64,000 nucleotides of DNA from positions 203,532 through 267,531 of the forward strand of contig NZ_SGWQ01000011.1 in assembly GCF_004216555.1 (NCBI RefSeq), written 5' to 3'. The notes under the pieces are model-generated. The model did no database searches. It was not told the origin of the DNA and saw only the letters and a list, made by a program, of their open reading frames with translations. This document shows positions 36,142-44,969 of this stretch, one piece after another. This stretch comes from Herbihabitans rhizosphaerae. Its GTDB lineage: Bacteria; Actinomycetota; Actinomycetes; Mycobacteriales; Pseudonocardiaceae. The translations under genes were made by a program, and so were the position numbers. Every line of letters begins with the position of its first letter. Positions within the stretch are counted from its first letter, which is position 1.

Positions 36142-37569
36142 GTGACGGAATCGTGGGTCAATGTGGCCGAGCGGATCGGCAGCGACCTGCACCTGGAGCT
36201 GGCTGGTACCGGTGGCCGGCGCGCGGTGCTGGCCGAGGCGCTGCGCGAGGCGGTGCGCTCCGGGCGGCTCGCGCCCGGCACCCGGCTGCCGCCGTACCGC
36301 TCGCTCGCCGCCGACCTGGGCCTGGCCCGCAACACGGTGGCCGACGCCTACGCCGAACTGGTGGCCGAGGGCTGGCTGGTCGGCCGGCAGGGGTCGGGCA
36401 CCCGGGTGGCGCCGCGCACCGATCCGGTGAAACCCTTGCGGCGCAAGGAGAAACGGCCCGGCGGTGTGCCAGGGCCGGTGCACCTGCTGCGGTCGGGCCA
36501 GCCGGACGCCGCGTCGTTCCCGCGCTCGGCGTGGGTGACCGCGGCCCGCCGCGCGCTCACCGCGGTGCCCAACGAGGCGTTCGGCCCCGGCGATCCACGC
36601 GGCCGGCCCGATCTGCGCGCGGCGCTGGCCGACTACCTGTCCCGGGCGCGCGGCGTGCGCACCGACGCCGACCGCGTGGTGATCTGCTCCGGGTTCGGCC
36701 ACGCGCTACAACTGCTGTTCGGCGCGGGCGTGCTGCGCGGCCCGGTGAGCTTCGACTCCTACGGCCTGTGGGTGCACCGCGAGCTGCTCGAGCGCGCCGG
36801 GGCGCGCACGGTTCCGCAGGCGGTGGACGACGACGGCGTGGTGACCTCGGAACTGGTGCGGCACAAGGGAATTCGGGTCGCGATGGTCACCGCGGCGCAC
36901 CAGTTCCCGCTGGGCGGCGCGCTGCACAGCGACCGGCGGGTGGAGCTGGTCGAGTGGGCGCGGGCGCGCGGCGGGGTGATCCTGGAGGACGACTACGACG
37001 GCGAGTTCCGCTACGACCGGCAGCCGGTCGGCGCACTGCAGGGGCTCGACCCCGATCGGGTGATCTACGCCGGCTCGGTGAGCAAGAGCCTGTCGCCGGC
37101 CGTGCGGGTCGGCTGGCTGGTGCTGCCCGAGCACCTGGTGGACGACGTGGCGGCGGCCAAGGGGGAGCGGGAGAGCTGGACCAGCGTGCCGGACCAGCTC
37201 ACGCTGGCCGAGTTGATCACCTCCGGCGCGTACGACCGGCACCTGCGCCGGATGCGCCAGCGGTACCGGCAGCGGCGCGATCAACTGGTGCACACCCTGG
37301 CCGAGCGCGTCCCGCACATCGAGGTGACCGGGATCGCCGCCGGACTGCACGCGGTGCTGCGGCTGCCGTCGGGCACCGAGCGCACCGCGCTGCTGGCGGC
37401 GCGCTGGCAGGGGATCGCGCTGGAGGGGCTGTCCACGTTCCGCCATCCGCGGGCCGTGATGCCGACGCAGGACGGGCTGGTGGTCGGCTACGCCGCGCCG
37501 ACCGATTCGGCGTACGCCTCCGCGCTGGAGGCACTGTGCCGAGTGCTGGAAGGCGTGAGCCCCGGTTAG
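36142..37569 (+). CDS. MocR/PdxR-type GntR-aminotransferase regulator
   Basis: 475 residues: GntR winged helix (about 20-90, RLPPYRSLAADLGLARNTVA) fused to an aminotransferase-like domain with ILEDDYDGEFRY and the PLP Lys K315 in YAGSVSKSLSP. It senses PLP or an amino compound. GTG 36142. Divergent from the AhpD-like gene, which it probably controls. Confidence 0.92.
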   Translation: MTESWVNVAERIGSDLHLELAGTGGRRAVLAEALREAVRSGRLAPGTRLPPYRSLAADLGLARNTVADAYAELVAEGWLVGRQGSGTRVAPRTDPVKPLRRKEKRPGGVPGPVHLLRSGQPDAASFPRSAWVTAARRALTAVPNEAFGPGDPRGRPDLRAALADYLSRARGVRTDADRVVICSGFGHALQLLFGAGVLRGPVSFDSYGLWVHRELLERAGARTVPQAVDDDGVVTSELVRHKGIRVAMVTAAHQFPLGGALHSDRRVELVEWARARGGVILEDDYDGEFRYDRQPVGALQGLDPDRVIYAGSVSKSLSPAVRVGWLVLPEHLVDDVAAAKGERESWTSVPDQLTLAELITSGAYDRHLRRMRQRYRQRRDQLVHTLAERVPHIEVTGIAAGLHAVLRLPSGTERTALLAARWQGIALEGLSTFRHPRAVMPTQDGLVVGYAAPTDSAYASALEALCRVLEGVSPG

Positions 37570-37578
37570 GCTGCCGCC

Positions 37579-38232
37579 GTGCGTCGTGTCACGGGAAAGC
37601 AGGTCGTCGAGTACTCCGCCGCCGAATTCGCCGAGCTGCGCGCGAATTACCGCGGCGTGCTGCTCGACGTCGGAACCGGCGACGGAAAGCACGCCTATCA
37701 CGCCGCGAAGAACAACCCGGAATCACTTGTCGTCGGGCTGGACGCGGCGAAGGACAACATGCGGAAAACGGCGGCCAAGGCGTCGGCGAAACCGGCGAAG
37801 GGCGGCCTCGCGAACTTGGTGTACCTGTGGGAGTCGGCCGAGCGGCTGCCGGACGCGCTGACCGGCGTGACCGAGCTGCATGTGTTGATGCCGTGGGGAA
37901 GCCTGCTGCGCGGGGTGCTCGGCTCGGACCCGGAGATGCTGCGTGGGCTGGCCGCCGTGTGCGTGCCGGGCGCGCGATTTCTCGTGGCGCTGAACCTGCA
38001 CGCGTGGCGGCCGCCGGTGCCCGAGGTCGGAGACCATTCCGAACCGACTCCGGAATCGGCGGACGAGGATCTCGGCCTGATTCTCGCCGAGAACGGGTGG
38101 AAACTCGAATCCGCGCGCTATCTGAATGCCGACGAAATCGGCGCGCTGGCCACGTCGTGGACACGCCGGCTGAATTCCTCGCGGGATGCCTTCGACGTTC
38201 TGGAGTTGACCGGGGTGATCAACCCCGGCTGA
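37579..38232 (+). CDS. kamB: KamB-like 16S rRNA (adenine-1408-N1) methyltransferase
   Basis: 217 residues, class I SAM methyltransferase. Motif I VLLDVGTGDGKHAYHAAKNN; the family block LHVLMPWGSLLRGVLGS and ALNLHAWRPPVPEV; two Trp (W106 and W194) that by position match those stacking A1408 in NpmA/KamB; C-terminal SWTRRLNSSRDAFDVL. Members methylate A1408 in the ribosomal A-site and protect from kanamycin- and apramycin-type aminoglycosides. GTG 37579 starts ten bases after the MocR stop. No aminoglycoside biosynthesis genes are in the window. Confidence 0.88.
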   Translation: MRRVTGKQVVEYSAAEFAELRANYRGVLLDVGTGDGKHAYHAAKNNPESLVVGLDAAKDNMRKTAAKASAKPAKGGLANLVYLWESAERLPDALTGVTELHVLMPWGSLLRGVLGSDPEMLRGLAAVCVPGARFLVALNLHAWRPPVPEVGDHSEPTPESADEDLGLILAENGWKLESARYLNADEIGALATSWTRRLNSSRDAFDVLELTGVINPG

Positions 38233-38482
38233 CGGCTCCGACCGTGCGCGAGCCCACGCCCCTGGCCAGTCCGAGCCAGGACAGCACCAGGTAGGACAGC
38301 AGCGACACCAGCACGGCGTTCAGCGCCGGCACGCCGAACGGCAGCGTGAACGCGGCGACCCCGCCGACCGCCCAGCAGACCGGACCGGCCGGCACCCATT
38401 CCGGTGTGCTCTCCGGCAGAGCGCCCGCCGCACGCGTGCACGCCAGCGGTTCACGCCAGCGCCGAACCAGGTTGCAGCGCAA
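38219..38482 (-). pseudogene. possible C-terminal remnant of a permease
   Basis: An 87-residue open frame whose C-terminal part (FTLPFGVPALNAVLVSLLSYL and following) resembles the last membrane segments of NCS1-type nucleobase permeases. No upstream part of such a gene remains. It overlaps the end of kamB by 14 bases. Alternatively an ordinary small membrane protein, or noncoding. Confidence 0.35.
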
Positions 38483-38774
38483 CGGGAATCCAGCCGCGTC
38501 GCGCCGACGCCGGCACGCGCTCCAGTGCGTGGTCGTCCTGTCCGGCGGACCGCTGTTTCGGGCTCACGGTAGGTAACCGTACGAGCACTGATCAGCACCG
38601 AGCTACGGCCGAACGTCGGACTCAGTCGCCACCGCACGGCCCGGACCGCACGTCTTTGGAGCCGCGCGCACCCGCTGACATCCGAATCCCGCAACAGTAC
38701 GCACGTTCTGCTGGGTTATTACGCTCCAGGTGCCCGATTTGCCGGTTTGCTCCCGCCAAACCGCCACTTTGTGC

Positions 38775-38796
38775 GTACTTTAGCCCGCTAAAGTCC
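38775..38796. repeat. dispersed palindrome, copy C
   Basis: Arms GTACTTTAGC and GCTAAAGT with the last two bases changed. Followed about 90 bases later by GGATCACACTCACG as at copy B. The gene-free stretch 38483-39019 otherwise holds the hairpin below and no credible gene. Confidence 0.75.
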
Positions 38797-38937
38797 CTCG
38801 GTCACGGAGAAAGCCCAGGTCAGGCAAGATCAACAGGGCGCGGGAAACATAAGGGTGATGCACAAACGGCTCCGCGTGGCGGTGGGATCACACTCACGGG
38901 CTTGCTCGGCGCCCTCCCTGTCATCGCGGCTGGAACG

Positions 38938-38992
38938 GGGTTGAGCCCGCTGAACCCGTTAGCAGGCCGAACGGGTTCAGCGGGCTCAACCC
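38938..38992 (-). terminator. 23-bp perfect hairpin, terminator of the methyltransferase gene
   Basis: Perfect 23-bp arms (beginning GGGTTGAGCCCGCTGAACC) with a 9-base loop, 27 bases after the stop of the gene at 39020 on the minus strand. Confidence 0.8.
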
Positions 38993-39019
38993 GTGAAGGT
39001 GACGATGCAGCCTGTGGCA

Positions 39020-39679
39020 CTAGCCGGGTTTGACCGCCTCGAAGTGGGCCACCGCGCCGGACAGGGTCAGTGTCTCGATGCGCAGCCCGCCGGTGGTGAG
39101 CCAGCCGGCAAGATCGTCGGCCGTCCCGCCGGGGCCGAACGCGCCGATCGTGCGCAGGCCCGCGACGTTCAGGTCGAACCGCAATCCCGCGCCGCGCACG
39201 ATCATGTCGCCGACCAGTCGTCCGCCCGCGCGCAGGCAGCGGGCGATCTCGGTGACCGCGGCCGGCGGATCGGGCAGGCAGTGCAAACCGTTGAAGCACA
39301 AGCACATGTCGAACTCGCCGTCGGCGAACGGGAGGTGCTCGATGCTCGCCTCGACGAACTCGACGTCCGGCACGCCGACCTCCTCGGCGCGCTTGCGGGC
39401 CCGGTTCAGCATGTCCACCGAGATGTCCGCGGCGACGTAGCGCAGGTCCGGCACCACGCCGAGGTGCTTGATCGCGATTCCGCCACCGCACGGCACGTCG
39501 AGCACCGCGGCGCCGTCCGGCAGCGAACGCGGAGCACGCATCGCCTCGAAGATCTGGCCGACGTCGGTGGCCCAGAGCAGCCCTCCGGCCAGCTTCGCGA
39601 TTCTCTCGTTCTCGATTCCCCGGTCGTAGATCGCGCCGTTCAACCTGCCGATGGTGCGGCTCTGCCAGACGTTGCCCAC
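39020..39679 (-). CDS. class I SAM-dependent methyltransferase
   Basis: 219 residues with AAVLDVPCGGGIAIKHLG (motif I), a VAADISVDMLNRARKRA acidic loop, and the post-II block HLPFADGEFDMCLCFNGLHC typical of Methyltransf_11. Substrate unknown. Start MGNVWQSRTIGRL. Seven bases after the LigD-like gene stop on the same strand. Confidence 0.9.
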   Translation of the reverse strand: MGNVWQSRTIGRLNGAIYDRGIENERIAKLAGGLLWATDVGQIFEAMRAPRSLPDGAAVLDVPCGGGIAIKHLGVVPDLRYVAADISVDMLNRARKRAEEVGVPDVEFVEASIEHLPFADGEFDMCLCFNGLHCLPDPPAAVTEIARCLRAGGRLVGDMIVRGAGLRFDLNVAGLRTIGAFGPGGTADDLAGWLTTGGLRIETLTLSGAVAHFEAVKPG

Positions 39680-39686
39680 GCCAGCA

Positions 39687-40700
39687 TTATTCCTCTTTCT
39701 TCGCCCGGCTGGGTGCCACCCGCGGTGGTTCGTTCGGCTGCTTCGGGTATACCGGCGGCCACGGCGCGTCCATCAGCCCGTCGGCCATGTCGCGCTCGGA
39801 CATCTCCAGCAGCGGCTCGATCGACTGCGGCTCGGAGATCTCCGCCCACGGGTCGCCGAACTCGGCCACCCTGGCCGGCACGGTGGCCAGCGTCAGCGCC
39901 GTCGGGTCCACTGTGGACAGATCGTCCCAGGAGATCGGCGTGGACACCTGGGCGCTCTGTTTCGGCCGCACGCACCACGCGCCGAACACCGTCTTGTGCG
40001 GTGCGTTCTGGTTGAAGTCGACGAACACGCGCGCGCCGCGTTCTTCCTTCCACCACTTGGCGGTGATCTTCTCCGGGTGGCGGCGCTCCAGCTCGCGGGC
40101 CAGCGCCACCGCGGCCGCGCGCACCTGGTAGGAGTCCCACTTCCGTTGCAGCGCAACGTAGACGTGCAATCCGCGGGATCCCGAGGTCTTGAGCCGGGCG
40201 GCGATCCCCAGCTCGGCGAGCAGCTCGCGGGTGAGCACCGCGCCCTCGCGCAGCGCGTCGAAGTCGACGCCGGGGGACGGGTCCAGGTCCACCCGCAGCT
40301 CGTCGGTGAACTCCGGCTCGCCGGCGCGGTAGGGCCACACGTGGAACCCGAGGCAGCCGAGGTTGACCGCCCAGATCACGTGCGCCATGTCCGCGGCGAC
40401 CAGCGCGTCGCTGGTGGTGCCGTTCGGGGTGGACACGACCGTGGTGCGCAACCACTCGGGAGTGCCGGCCGGCACGCGCTTCTGCCACCACGACTTGCCG
40501 CCGGCGCCGTTCGGGTAGCGCTCCATCAGCAGTGGCCGGTCGCGCATCACGGCCATCAGCGGCTCGCCGACCGCGAGGTAGTAGTTGACCAGGTCCAGCT
40601 TGGTCTCGTTGCGCTGGTTGAAGAACACCTTGTCCGGGCTGGACACCGTGACCTCGGTGCCGCCGACGTCGACGGTGATCGACTCGCTCTTGGCCGCCAT
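39687..40700 (-). CDS. LigD-type primase-polymerase (non-homologous end-joining polymerase domain)
   Basis: 337 residues, standalone PrimPol domain of the LigD family. Catalytic acids DLDPS (LRVDLDPSPGVDF), the HVWPYRAGEP block and SGSRGLHVYV are seen. Such proteins add nucleotides at broken ends or gaps with the ligase. ATG 40700, two bases after the ligase stop; no Ku gene nearby. Confidence 0.92.
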   Translation of the reverse strand: MAAKSESITVDVGGTEVTVSSPDKVFFNQRNETKLDLVNYYLAVGEPLMAVMRDRPLLMERYPNGAGGKSWWQKRVPAGTPEWLRTTVVSTPNGTTSDALVAADMAHVIWAVNLGCLGFHVWPYRAGEPEFTDELRVDLDPSPGVDFDALREGAVLTRELLAELGIAARLKTSGSRGLHVYVALQRKWDSYQVRAAAVALARELERRHPEKITAKWWKEERGARVFVDFNQNAPHKTVFGAWCVRPKQSAQVSTPISWDDLSTVDPTALTLATVPARVAEFGDPWAEISEPQSIEPLLEMSERDMADGLMDAPWPPVYPKQPNEPPRVAPSRAKKEE

Positions 40701-40702
40701 GG

Positions 40703-41785
40703 CTAGTTCCCCCGCTGGGTGGCGGAGAACAGGTCGATCAGCTCGGCCGGCACGGCCTCGTCGAGCTGCGAGTACGTGCACGACTCGGGTGTCCGATCCG
40801 GCCGGAAGCGGACCAGCCGCCCACCGTGCCGGAACCGGCCGGCCAGCACGTTCTCGTACCGGACCTCGGCGACCAGCTCGATGCGCACCGGCTCCCAGGA
40901 CAGGTCCTTGCCGCCCGACCACCGGCTGAGCCCGCCCGGCATCCGCCCGCTCTCGTGCGCTTCGGCTTGGGCCCACTCGCGCCACGGGTGGGCGTCCAAG
41001 GCATTGCGCCGCAACGGTTCCAGCTCGTCGACCAGCTCAGCGCGCCGGGCGGCGGTGAAGCTGGAGGCGACGCCGACGTGGTGCAGTGTCCCGTTGTCGT
41101 CGTAGAGCCCGAGCAGCAGCGAGCCGACGCCCTTGCCGTCCTTGTGCATCCGGAAGCCGGCGACCACGCAGTCCGCGGTGCGCTCGTGCTTGACCTTCCA
41201 CATGATCCGCTTGTCCTGCTGGTACGGCGAGTCACCCGGCTTGGCCATCACGCCGTCGAATCCCGCGCCCTCGAACCGCGTGAACCAGTCCTCGGCGACA
41301 TCGGGGTCGCGCGTCAGCGGCGTCAGGTGCACCCTGGCGAACTCGGTGTCCACAATGGACTCGAGCAGTTCGCGGCGTTCGGTGAACGGCTTCTCGGTGA
41401 GGTCGTCGTCACCCAGCGCGAGCAGGTCGAACGCGACGAAACTGGCGGGCGTCTCGGCGGCCAGCTTCTTCACCCGGGAGGCGGCGGGGTGCAGGCGGTT
41501 CTGCAGCGTGTCGAAGTCCAGCCCGGTTCCGGTGACCACGATGATCTCGCCGTCCACCACGCAGCGCGGCGGCAGCGCGTCGGCCAGCAGGTCGACCAGT
41601 TCGGGGAAATACCTGGTCAGCGGGCGATCGTTGCGTGATCCCAGTTCGATCTCGTCGCCGTCACGGAACACGACGCACCGGAAGCCGTCCCACTTGGGCT
41701 CGTAGGCGAGGCCCTCGGCGCGGGGCACCTCGTGCACGGCTTTGGCCAGCATCGGCTTCACCGGCGGCATGACAGGAAGGTCCAC
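40703..41785 (-). CDS. ATP-dependent DNA ligase (LigC/LigD type)
   Basis: 360 residues. The nucleotidyl Lys is K31 in YEPKWDGFRC (KxDG), with ELGSRNDRPLTRYFP and further ligase motifs VVDGEIIV, GVMAKPGD and MWKVKHERTADCVV; the OB domain follows. It adenylates itself and seals nicks. Start GTG 41785, ATG 41770 possible. Pairs with the PrimPol, likely acting on the same broken ends. Confidence 0.93.
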   Translation of the reverse strand: MDLPVMPPVKPMLAKAVHEVPRAEGLAYEPKWDGFRCVVFRDGDEIELGSRNDRPLTRYFPELVDLLADALPPRCVVDGEIIVVTGTGLDFDTLQNRLHPAASRVKKLAAETPASFVAFDLLALGDDDLTEKPFTERRELLESIVDTEFARVHLTPLTRDPDVAEDWFTRFEGAGFDGVMAKPGDSPYQQDKRIMWKVKHERTADCVVAGFRMHKDGKGVGSLLLGLYDDNGTLHHVGVASSFTAARRAELVDELEPLRRNALDAHPWREWAQAEAHESGRMPGGLSRWSGGKDLSWEPVRIELVAEVRYENVLAGRFRHGGRLVRFRPDRTPESCTYSQLDEAVPAELIDLFSATQRGN

Positions 41786-41873
41786 GTCTCGACACTAGAT
41801 CGTCAGCGGGCCCTGCACGAGGCTGGACACGGACAGTAGGCTTTCGTGTACCGGTCAACAGGCGAGGTGAGCA

Positions 41874-42674
41874 GTGAACGACCCGTCGTGGGTTCCGCCC
41901 GATATCGACGTCACGATGCCGAGTGCGGCCCGCGTGTACGACTATCTGCTCGGCGGTGCGCACAATTTCGCCGTCGATCGCGCGGTCGGCGAGAAGTTCC
42001 TCCAGACGATGAAGAACGGCACCCAGCTCGCCGGTTCGAATCGGGGATTCCTGCGCCGGGCCGTGCTGCACATGGTGGAGCAGGGCGTCACACAATTCCT
42101 GGATCTCGGGTCGGGTATTCCGACGGTGGGCAACGTGCACGAGATCGCCCAGGCGGCGGCGCCCGGCGCGAAGGTCGTCTACGTCGACTACGACGACGTG
42201 GCCGTCGCGCACAGCGAGGTCATGCTCCAGGACAACGACAACGCGGCCGTCGTGCACGCCGACCTCACCGAGCCGGACACCGTGCTGTCCGATCCGGCGA
42301 CCCGTGCGCTGCTGGACTTCGACAAGCCGATCGGGCTGCTCGTGGTCGCGGTGCTGCATTTCGTACCGCACGAGAAGCGGCCGCTGGAGATCATGGCGGC
42401 CTACCGGGACGCGTTGCCGGCCGGCAGCATGCTCGCGCTGTCGCACCTGACGAGGCAGCACGATCCGGAGGGCATGGGGGTCGTCATCGAGGAGATGAAG
42501 GACACCAGGGACTCGGTGACCTTCCGCGGCCGTGAGGAGATTCTGGCGCTGTTCGACGGGTTCGATGTGATCGAGCCCGGCGTGATCTCCGCACCGCGAT
42601 GGCGGCCGGAGCGCGCGGACGAGGATTACGAGTTGCAGGACGTCTATGCCGGCGTCGGCCGCAAGGAGAGGTGA
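41874..42674 (+). CDS. DUF574 SAM-dependent methyltransferase, copy 1
   Basis: 266 residues (PF04672 type). Conserved SARVYDYLLGGAHNF-like core, FLDLGSGIPTVGNVHEIAQ for motif I, VVYVDYDDVAVAHSE for motif II. The acceptor is unknown; these genes are expanded in actinomycetes. GTG 41874. First of three tandem paralogues. Confidence 0.9.
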   Translation: MNDPSWVPPDIDVTMPSAARVYDYLLGGAHNFAVDRAVGEKFLQTMKNGTQLAGSNRGFLRRAVLHMVEQGVTQFLDLGSGIPTVGNVHEIAQAAAPGAKVVYVDYDDVAVAHSEVMLQDNDNAAVVHADLTEPDTVLSDPATRALLDFDKPIGLLVVAVLHFVPHEKRPLEIMAAYRDALPAGSMLALSHLTRQHDPEGMGVVIEEMKDTRDSVTFRGREEILALFDGFDVIEPGVISAPRWRPERADEDYELQDVYAGVGRKER

Positions 42675-42677
42675 ACG

Positions 42678-43478
42678 GTGAACGACCGCCCGTCATGGGT
42701 TCCGTCCGATGTGGACGTCGAGATACCGAGTTCCGCTCGTATCTACGATTACCTGCTTGGCGGTGCGCACAATTTCAGTGCGGACCGCACGGTCGGCGAG
42801 AAGATGCTGCGGGCGATGCCCAACGCGACGCGGATCGCCGGAGCGAACCGCTCGTTTCTGCGCAGGGCGGTGTTGTACATGCTCGAACAGGGCATCACGC
42901 AGTTTCTCGACCTCGGCTCCGGGATTCCGACCGTCGGCAATGTGCACGAGGTGGCGCAGGGCGCGAATCCCGACGCCAAGGTGGCCTATGTCGACTACGA
43001 CGAGGTGGCCGTGGCGCACAGCGAGCTCATCCTGGAGGGCAACGAGAACGCCACCGTCGTCAAGGCCGACTTCACCGAGCCGAACACGGTGCTGTCCGCG
43101 CCGCCGGTGCGGCGGTTGTTGGACTTCGACAAGCCGATCGGCCTGCTGATGGTCGGCGTGTTCCATTTCGTGCCCGACGAGAAGCAGCCGCACGAGATCC
43201 TCGCCACCTACCGGAACGCGTTGCCCGACACGGGTGCGCTCGCCCTGTCGCACCTGACCGCCGATTACGCCCCGGAGGGCATGGCCGGCCTCGCCGAGGC
43301 GATGCGCAAGAGCAAGGACCCGATGTACCTGCGCGGCCACGACGAGGTGGTGTCCCTGTTCGCCGGCTGGGAGCTGATCGAGCCGGGTGTGGTCCCCGCG
43401 CCGGGATGGCGTCCGGAGCGCGCGGGCGAGCCCATGGAGCCGAAGGACATCTACGCCGGAGTCGGCCGCAAGGTGTGA
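42678..43478 (+). CDS. DUF574 SAM-dependent methyltransferase, copy 2
   Basis: 266 residues, same length as its neighbours. It keeps RIYDYLLGGAHNF, FLDLGSGIPTVGNVHEVAQ and VAYVDYDEVAVAHSE. GTG start three bases after the copy 1 stop, so translation is probably coupled. Its first residues (MNDRPSWVPSDVDV) are identical to copy 3, and copies 2 and 3 are visibly closer to each other than to copy 1 in the N-terminal half. Confidence 0.9.
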   Translation: MNDRPSWVPSDVDVEIPSSARIYDYLLGGAHNFSADRTVGEKMLRAMPNATRIAGANRSFLRRAVLYMLEQGITQFLDLGSGIPTVGNVHEVAQGANPDAKVAYVDYDEVAVAHSELILEGNENATVVKADFTEPNTVLSAPPVRRLLDFDKPIGLLMVGVFHFVPDEKQPHEILATYRNALPDTGALALSHLTADYAPEGMAGLAEAMRKSKDPMYLRGHDEVVSLFAGWELIEPGVVPAPGWRPERAGEPMEPKDIYAGVGRKV

Positions 43479-43532
43479 GTCACTCCGTCCATAGTGGACG
43501 GTCAGTCAGGTTTCGATCAAGCGAGGTGAACG

Positions 43533-44333
43533 ATGAACGACCGCCCGTCATGGGTTCCGTCCGATGTGGACGTTCAGGTGCCGAGTGCTGCTCGTGTGTA
43601 CGACTACCTGCTCGGCGGCGCGCACAATTTCGCCATCGATCGCGCGGTCGGCGAGAAGGTGCTCCAGGTGATGCGCAACGGCACGCAGATCGCCGGTTCG
43701 AACCGGGCGTTCATGCGTCGGGCCGTGCTGCACATGCTGGAGCTGGGCATCACGCAGTTTCTGGACCTCGGGTCGGGCATCCCCACCGTGGGCAACGTGC
43801 ACGAGGTGGCACAGGGCGCGAACCCCGACGCCAAGGTGGCTTACGTCGACTACGACGAGGTGGCCGTCGCGCACAGTGAACTTCTGTTGGACGACAACGA
43901 GAACGCGGTTGTGGTCAACGCGGACCTGACCCAGCCGAACGTGGTGCTGTCCGACCCGACGGTGCACGCGTTGCTGGACTTCGACAAGCCGATCGGCCTG
44001 CTGATGGTCGCGGTGTTCCACTTCGTGCCCGACGAGAAGCAGCCGCTGGAGATCCTCGCGGCCTACCGGGACGCGCTGCCCGCCGGCAGCATGCTCGCGC
44101 TGTCACACCTGACCGCCGACCACGCCCCGGAGGGCATGGCCGGCGTGGTCGAGGCGATGAAGAACAGCCGGGACCCGATGTACTTCCGTCCGTACGACGA
44201 GGTCGTGTCGATGTTCACCGGGTTCGAGCTGCTGGAGCCGGGCGTGGTGTCCGCGCCGGCGTGGCACCCCGAGCGGGCGGACGAGACCGAGGGCCCGAGG
44301 GACGTCTACGTGGGAGTCGGCCGCAAGGAGTGA
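43533..44333 (+). CDS. DUF574 SAM-dependent methyltransferase, copy 3
   Basis: 266 residues again. Begins MNDRPSWVPSDVDV and has RVYDYLLGGAHNF, FLDLGSGIPTVGNVHEVAQ, VAYVDYDEVAVAHSE. The 54-bp gap from copy 2 contains a hairpin (CCGTCCA-TAG-TGGACGG at 43486-43502). ATG 43533 with AGCGAGGTGAACG upstream. Its stop sits in a palindrome shared with the convergent SRPBCC gene. Confidence 0.9.
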   Translation: MNDRPSWVPSDVDVQVPSAARVYDYLLGGAHNFAIDRAVGEKVLQVMRNGTQIAGSNRAFMRRAVLHMLELGITQFLDLGSGIPTVGNVHEVAQGANPDAKVAYVDYDEVAVAHSELLLDDNENAVVVNADLTQPNVVLSDPTVHALLDFDKPIGLLMVAVFHFVPDEKQPLEILAAYRDALPAGSMLALSHLTADHAPEGMAGVVEAMKNSRDPMYFRPYDEVVSMFTGFELLEPGVVSAPAWHPERADETEGPRDVYVGVGRKE

Positions 44334-44342
44334 TCACTCCTC
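44327..44342. terminator. palindrome across convergent stop codons
   Basis: AGGAGTGATCACTCCT, perfect 16-bp palindrome that contains both stop codons of convergent genes. Possibly a minimal bidirectional terminator; could also be chance. Confidence 0.4.
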
Positions 44343-44969
44343 GGGCTGTGTGGTGTAGGCGGCGTACACGCGGTCGGCGGCGGCCTTGGCCTGCTCGGGG
44401 TCGGCGCCGTCCTCGACGTCCGCGGCGCGCCAGCGGTCGCTCGACTCGGCCATGAACGCCAGGCCCTCCTCAGAGAAGTGCCAGGCCATCGCCTCCTCCT
44501 GGCTCAGCGAACCGGCGCCGGACATGTGCAGGTACAGGCCCATCAGCAGCATGTCCCAGCCGATGCCGACCATGCCGGGGCCGAACTGCTTCCAGTCGTC
44601 GGCGACGTGCGCGACGTGCTCCAGTTCGAACCTGGCCCGCTCACTCGATTCGGCGGACAGGCGCACCTCGATCCAGCTCACATTGCCGTCGTACTCCCAG
44701 GTGGCGGCGAAGCTCTTCGGCGGGTCGCAGCGCTCGACCGTGCCGCCGGCGTTGCCCTCCAACTGGTAGCGGCCGCCGAGCTTCAGGTCGCCGGTGACCG
44801 GCAGGAACCAGCGGGGGATCCGTTCGGCGTTGGTGCAGGCGTCCCACAGGTCCTCGGCCGTGGTGTCGTAGCTCTGGCTGATCGTGAGCACCCGCGCCTC
44901 GCCGGCCTCCAGCTTTCGGGTGCCGAGGTGCCGGCGGACGGCGTTGATCTGGTGCTTGACGTCGATCAT
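44334..44969 (-). CDS. SRPBCC/AHSA1-family protein
   Basis: 211 residues with the START-like fold (ISQSYDTTAEDLWDACTNAE, IPRWFLPVTGDLKLGGRYQL). Common partners of ArsR regulators; ligand unknown. Starts inside the ArsR stop (ATGA overlap), thus the second gene of that operon. Confidence 0.88.
   Translation of the reverse strand: MIDVKHQINAVRRHLGTRKLEAGEARVLTISQSYDTTAEDLWDACTNAERIPRWFLPVTGDLKLGGRYQLEGNAGGTVERCDPPKSFAATWEYDGNVSWIEVRLSAESSERARFELEHVAHVADDWKQFGPGMVGIGWDMLLMGLYLHMSGAGSLSQEEAMAWHFSEEGLAFMAESSDRWRAADVEDGADPEQAKAAADRVYAAYTTQPEE

Noticed and set aside
36132..38294. Plus frame of 720 codons across MocR and kamB
   Set aside because: Wrong phase; the two genes in other phases are clearly coding.
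33022..38898. Transposon between palindrome copies B and C
   Set aside because: The segment holds ordinary operons and no transposase; the shared blocks have the same orientation but do not look like element ends.
41874..44333. CRISPR-like direct repeats
   Set aside because: The repetition is protein-coding gene duplication, with no short regular repeat/spacer pattern.
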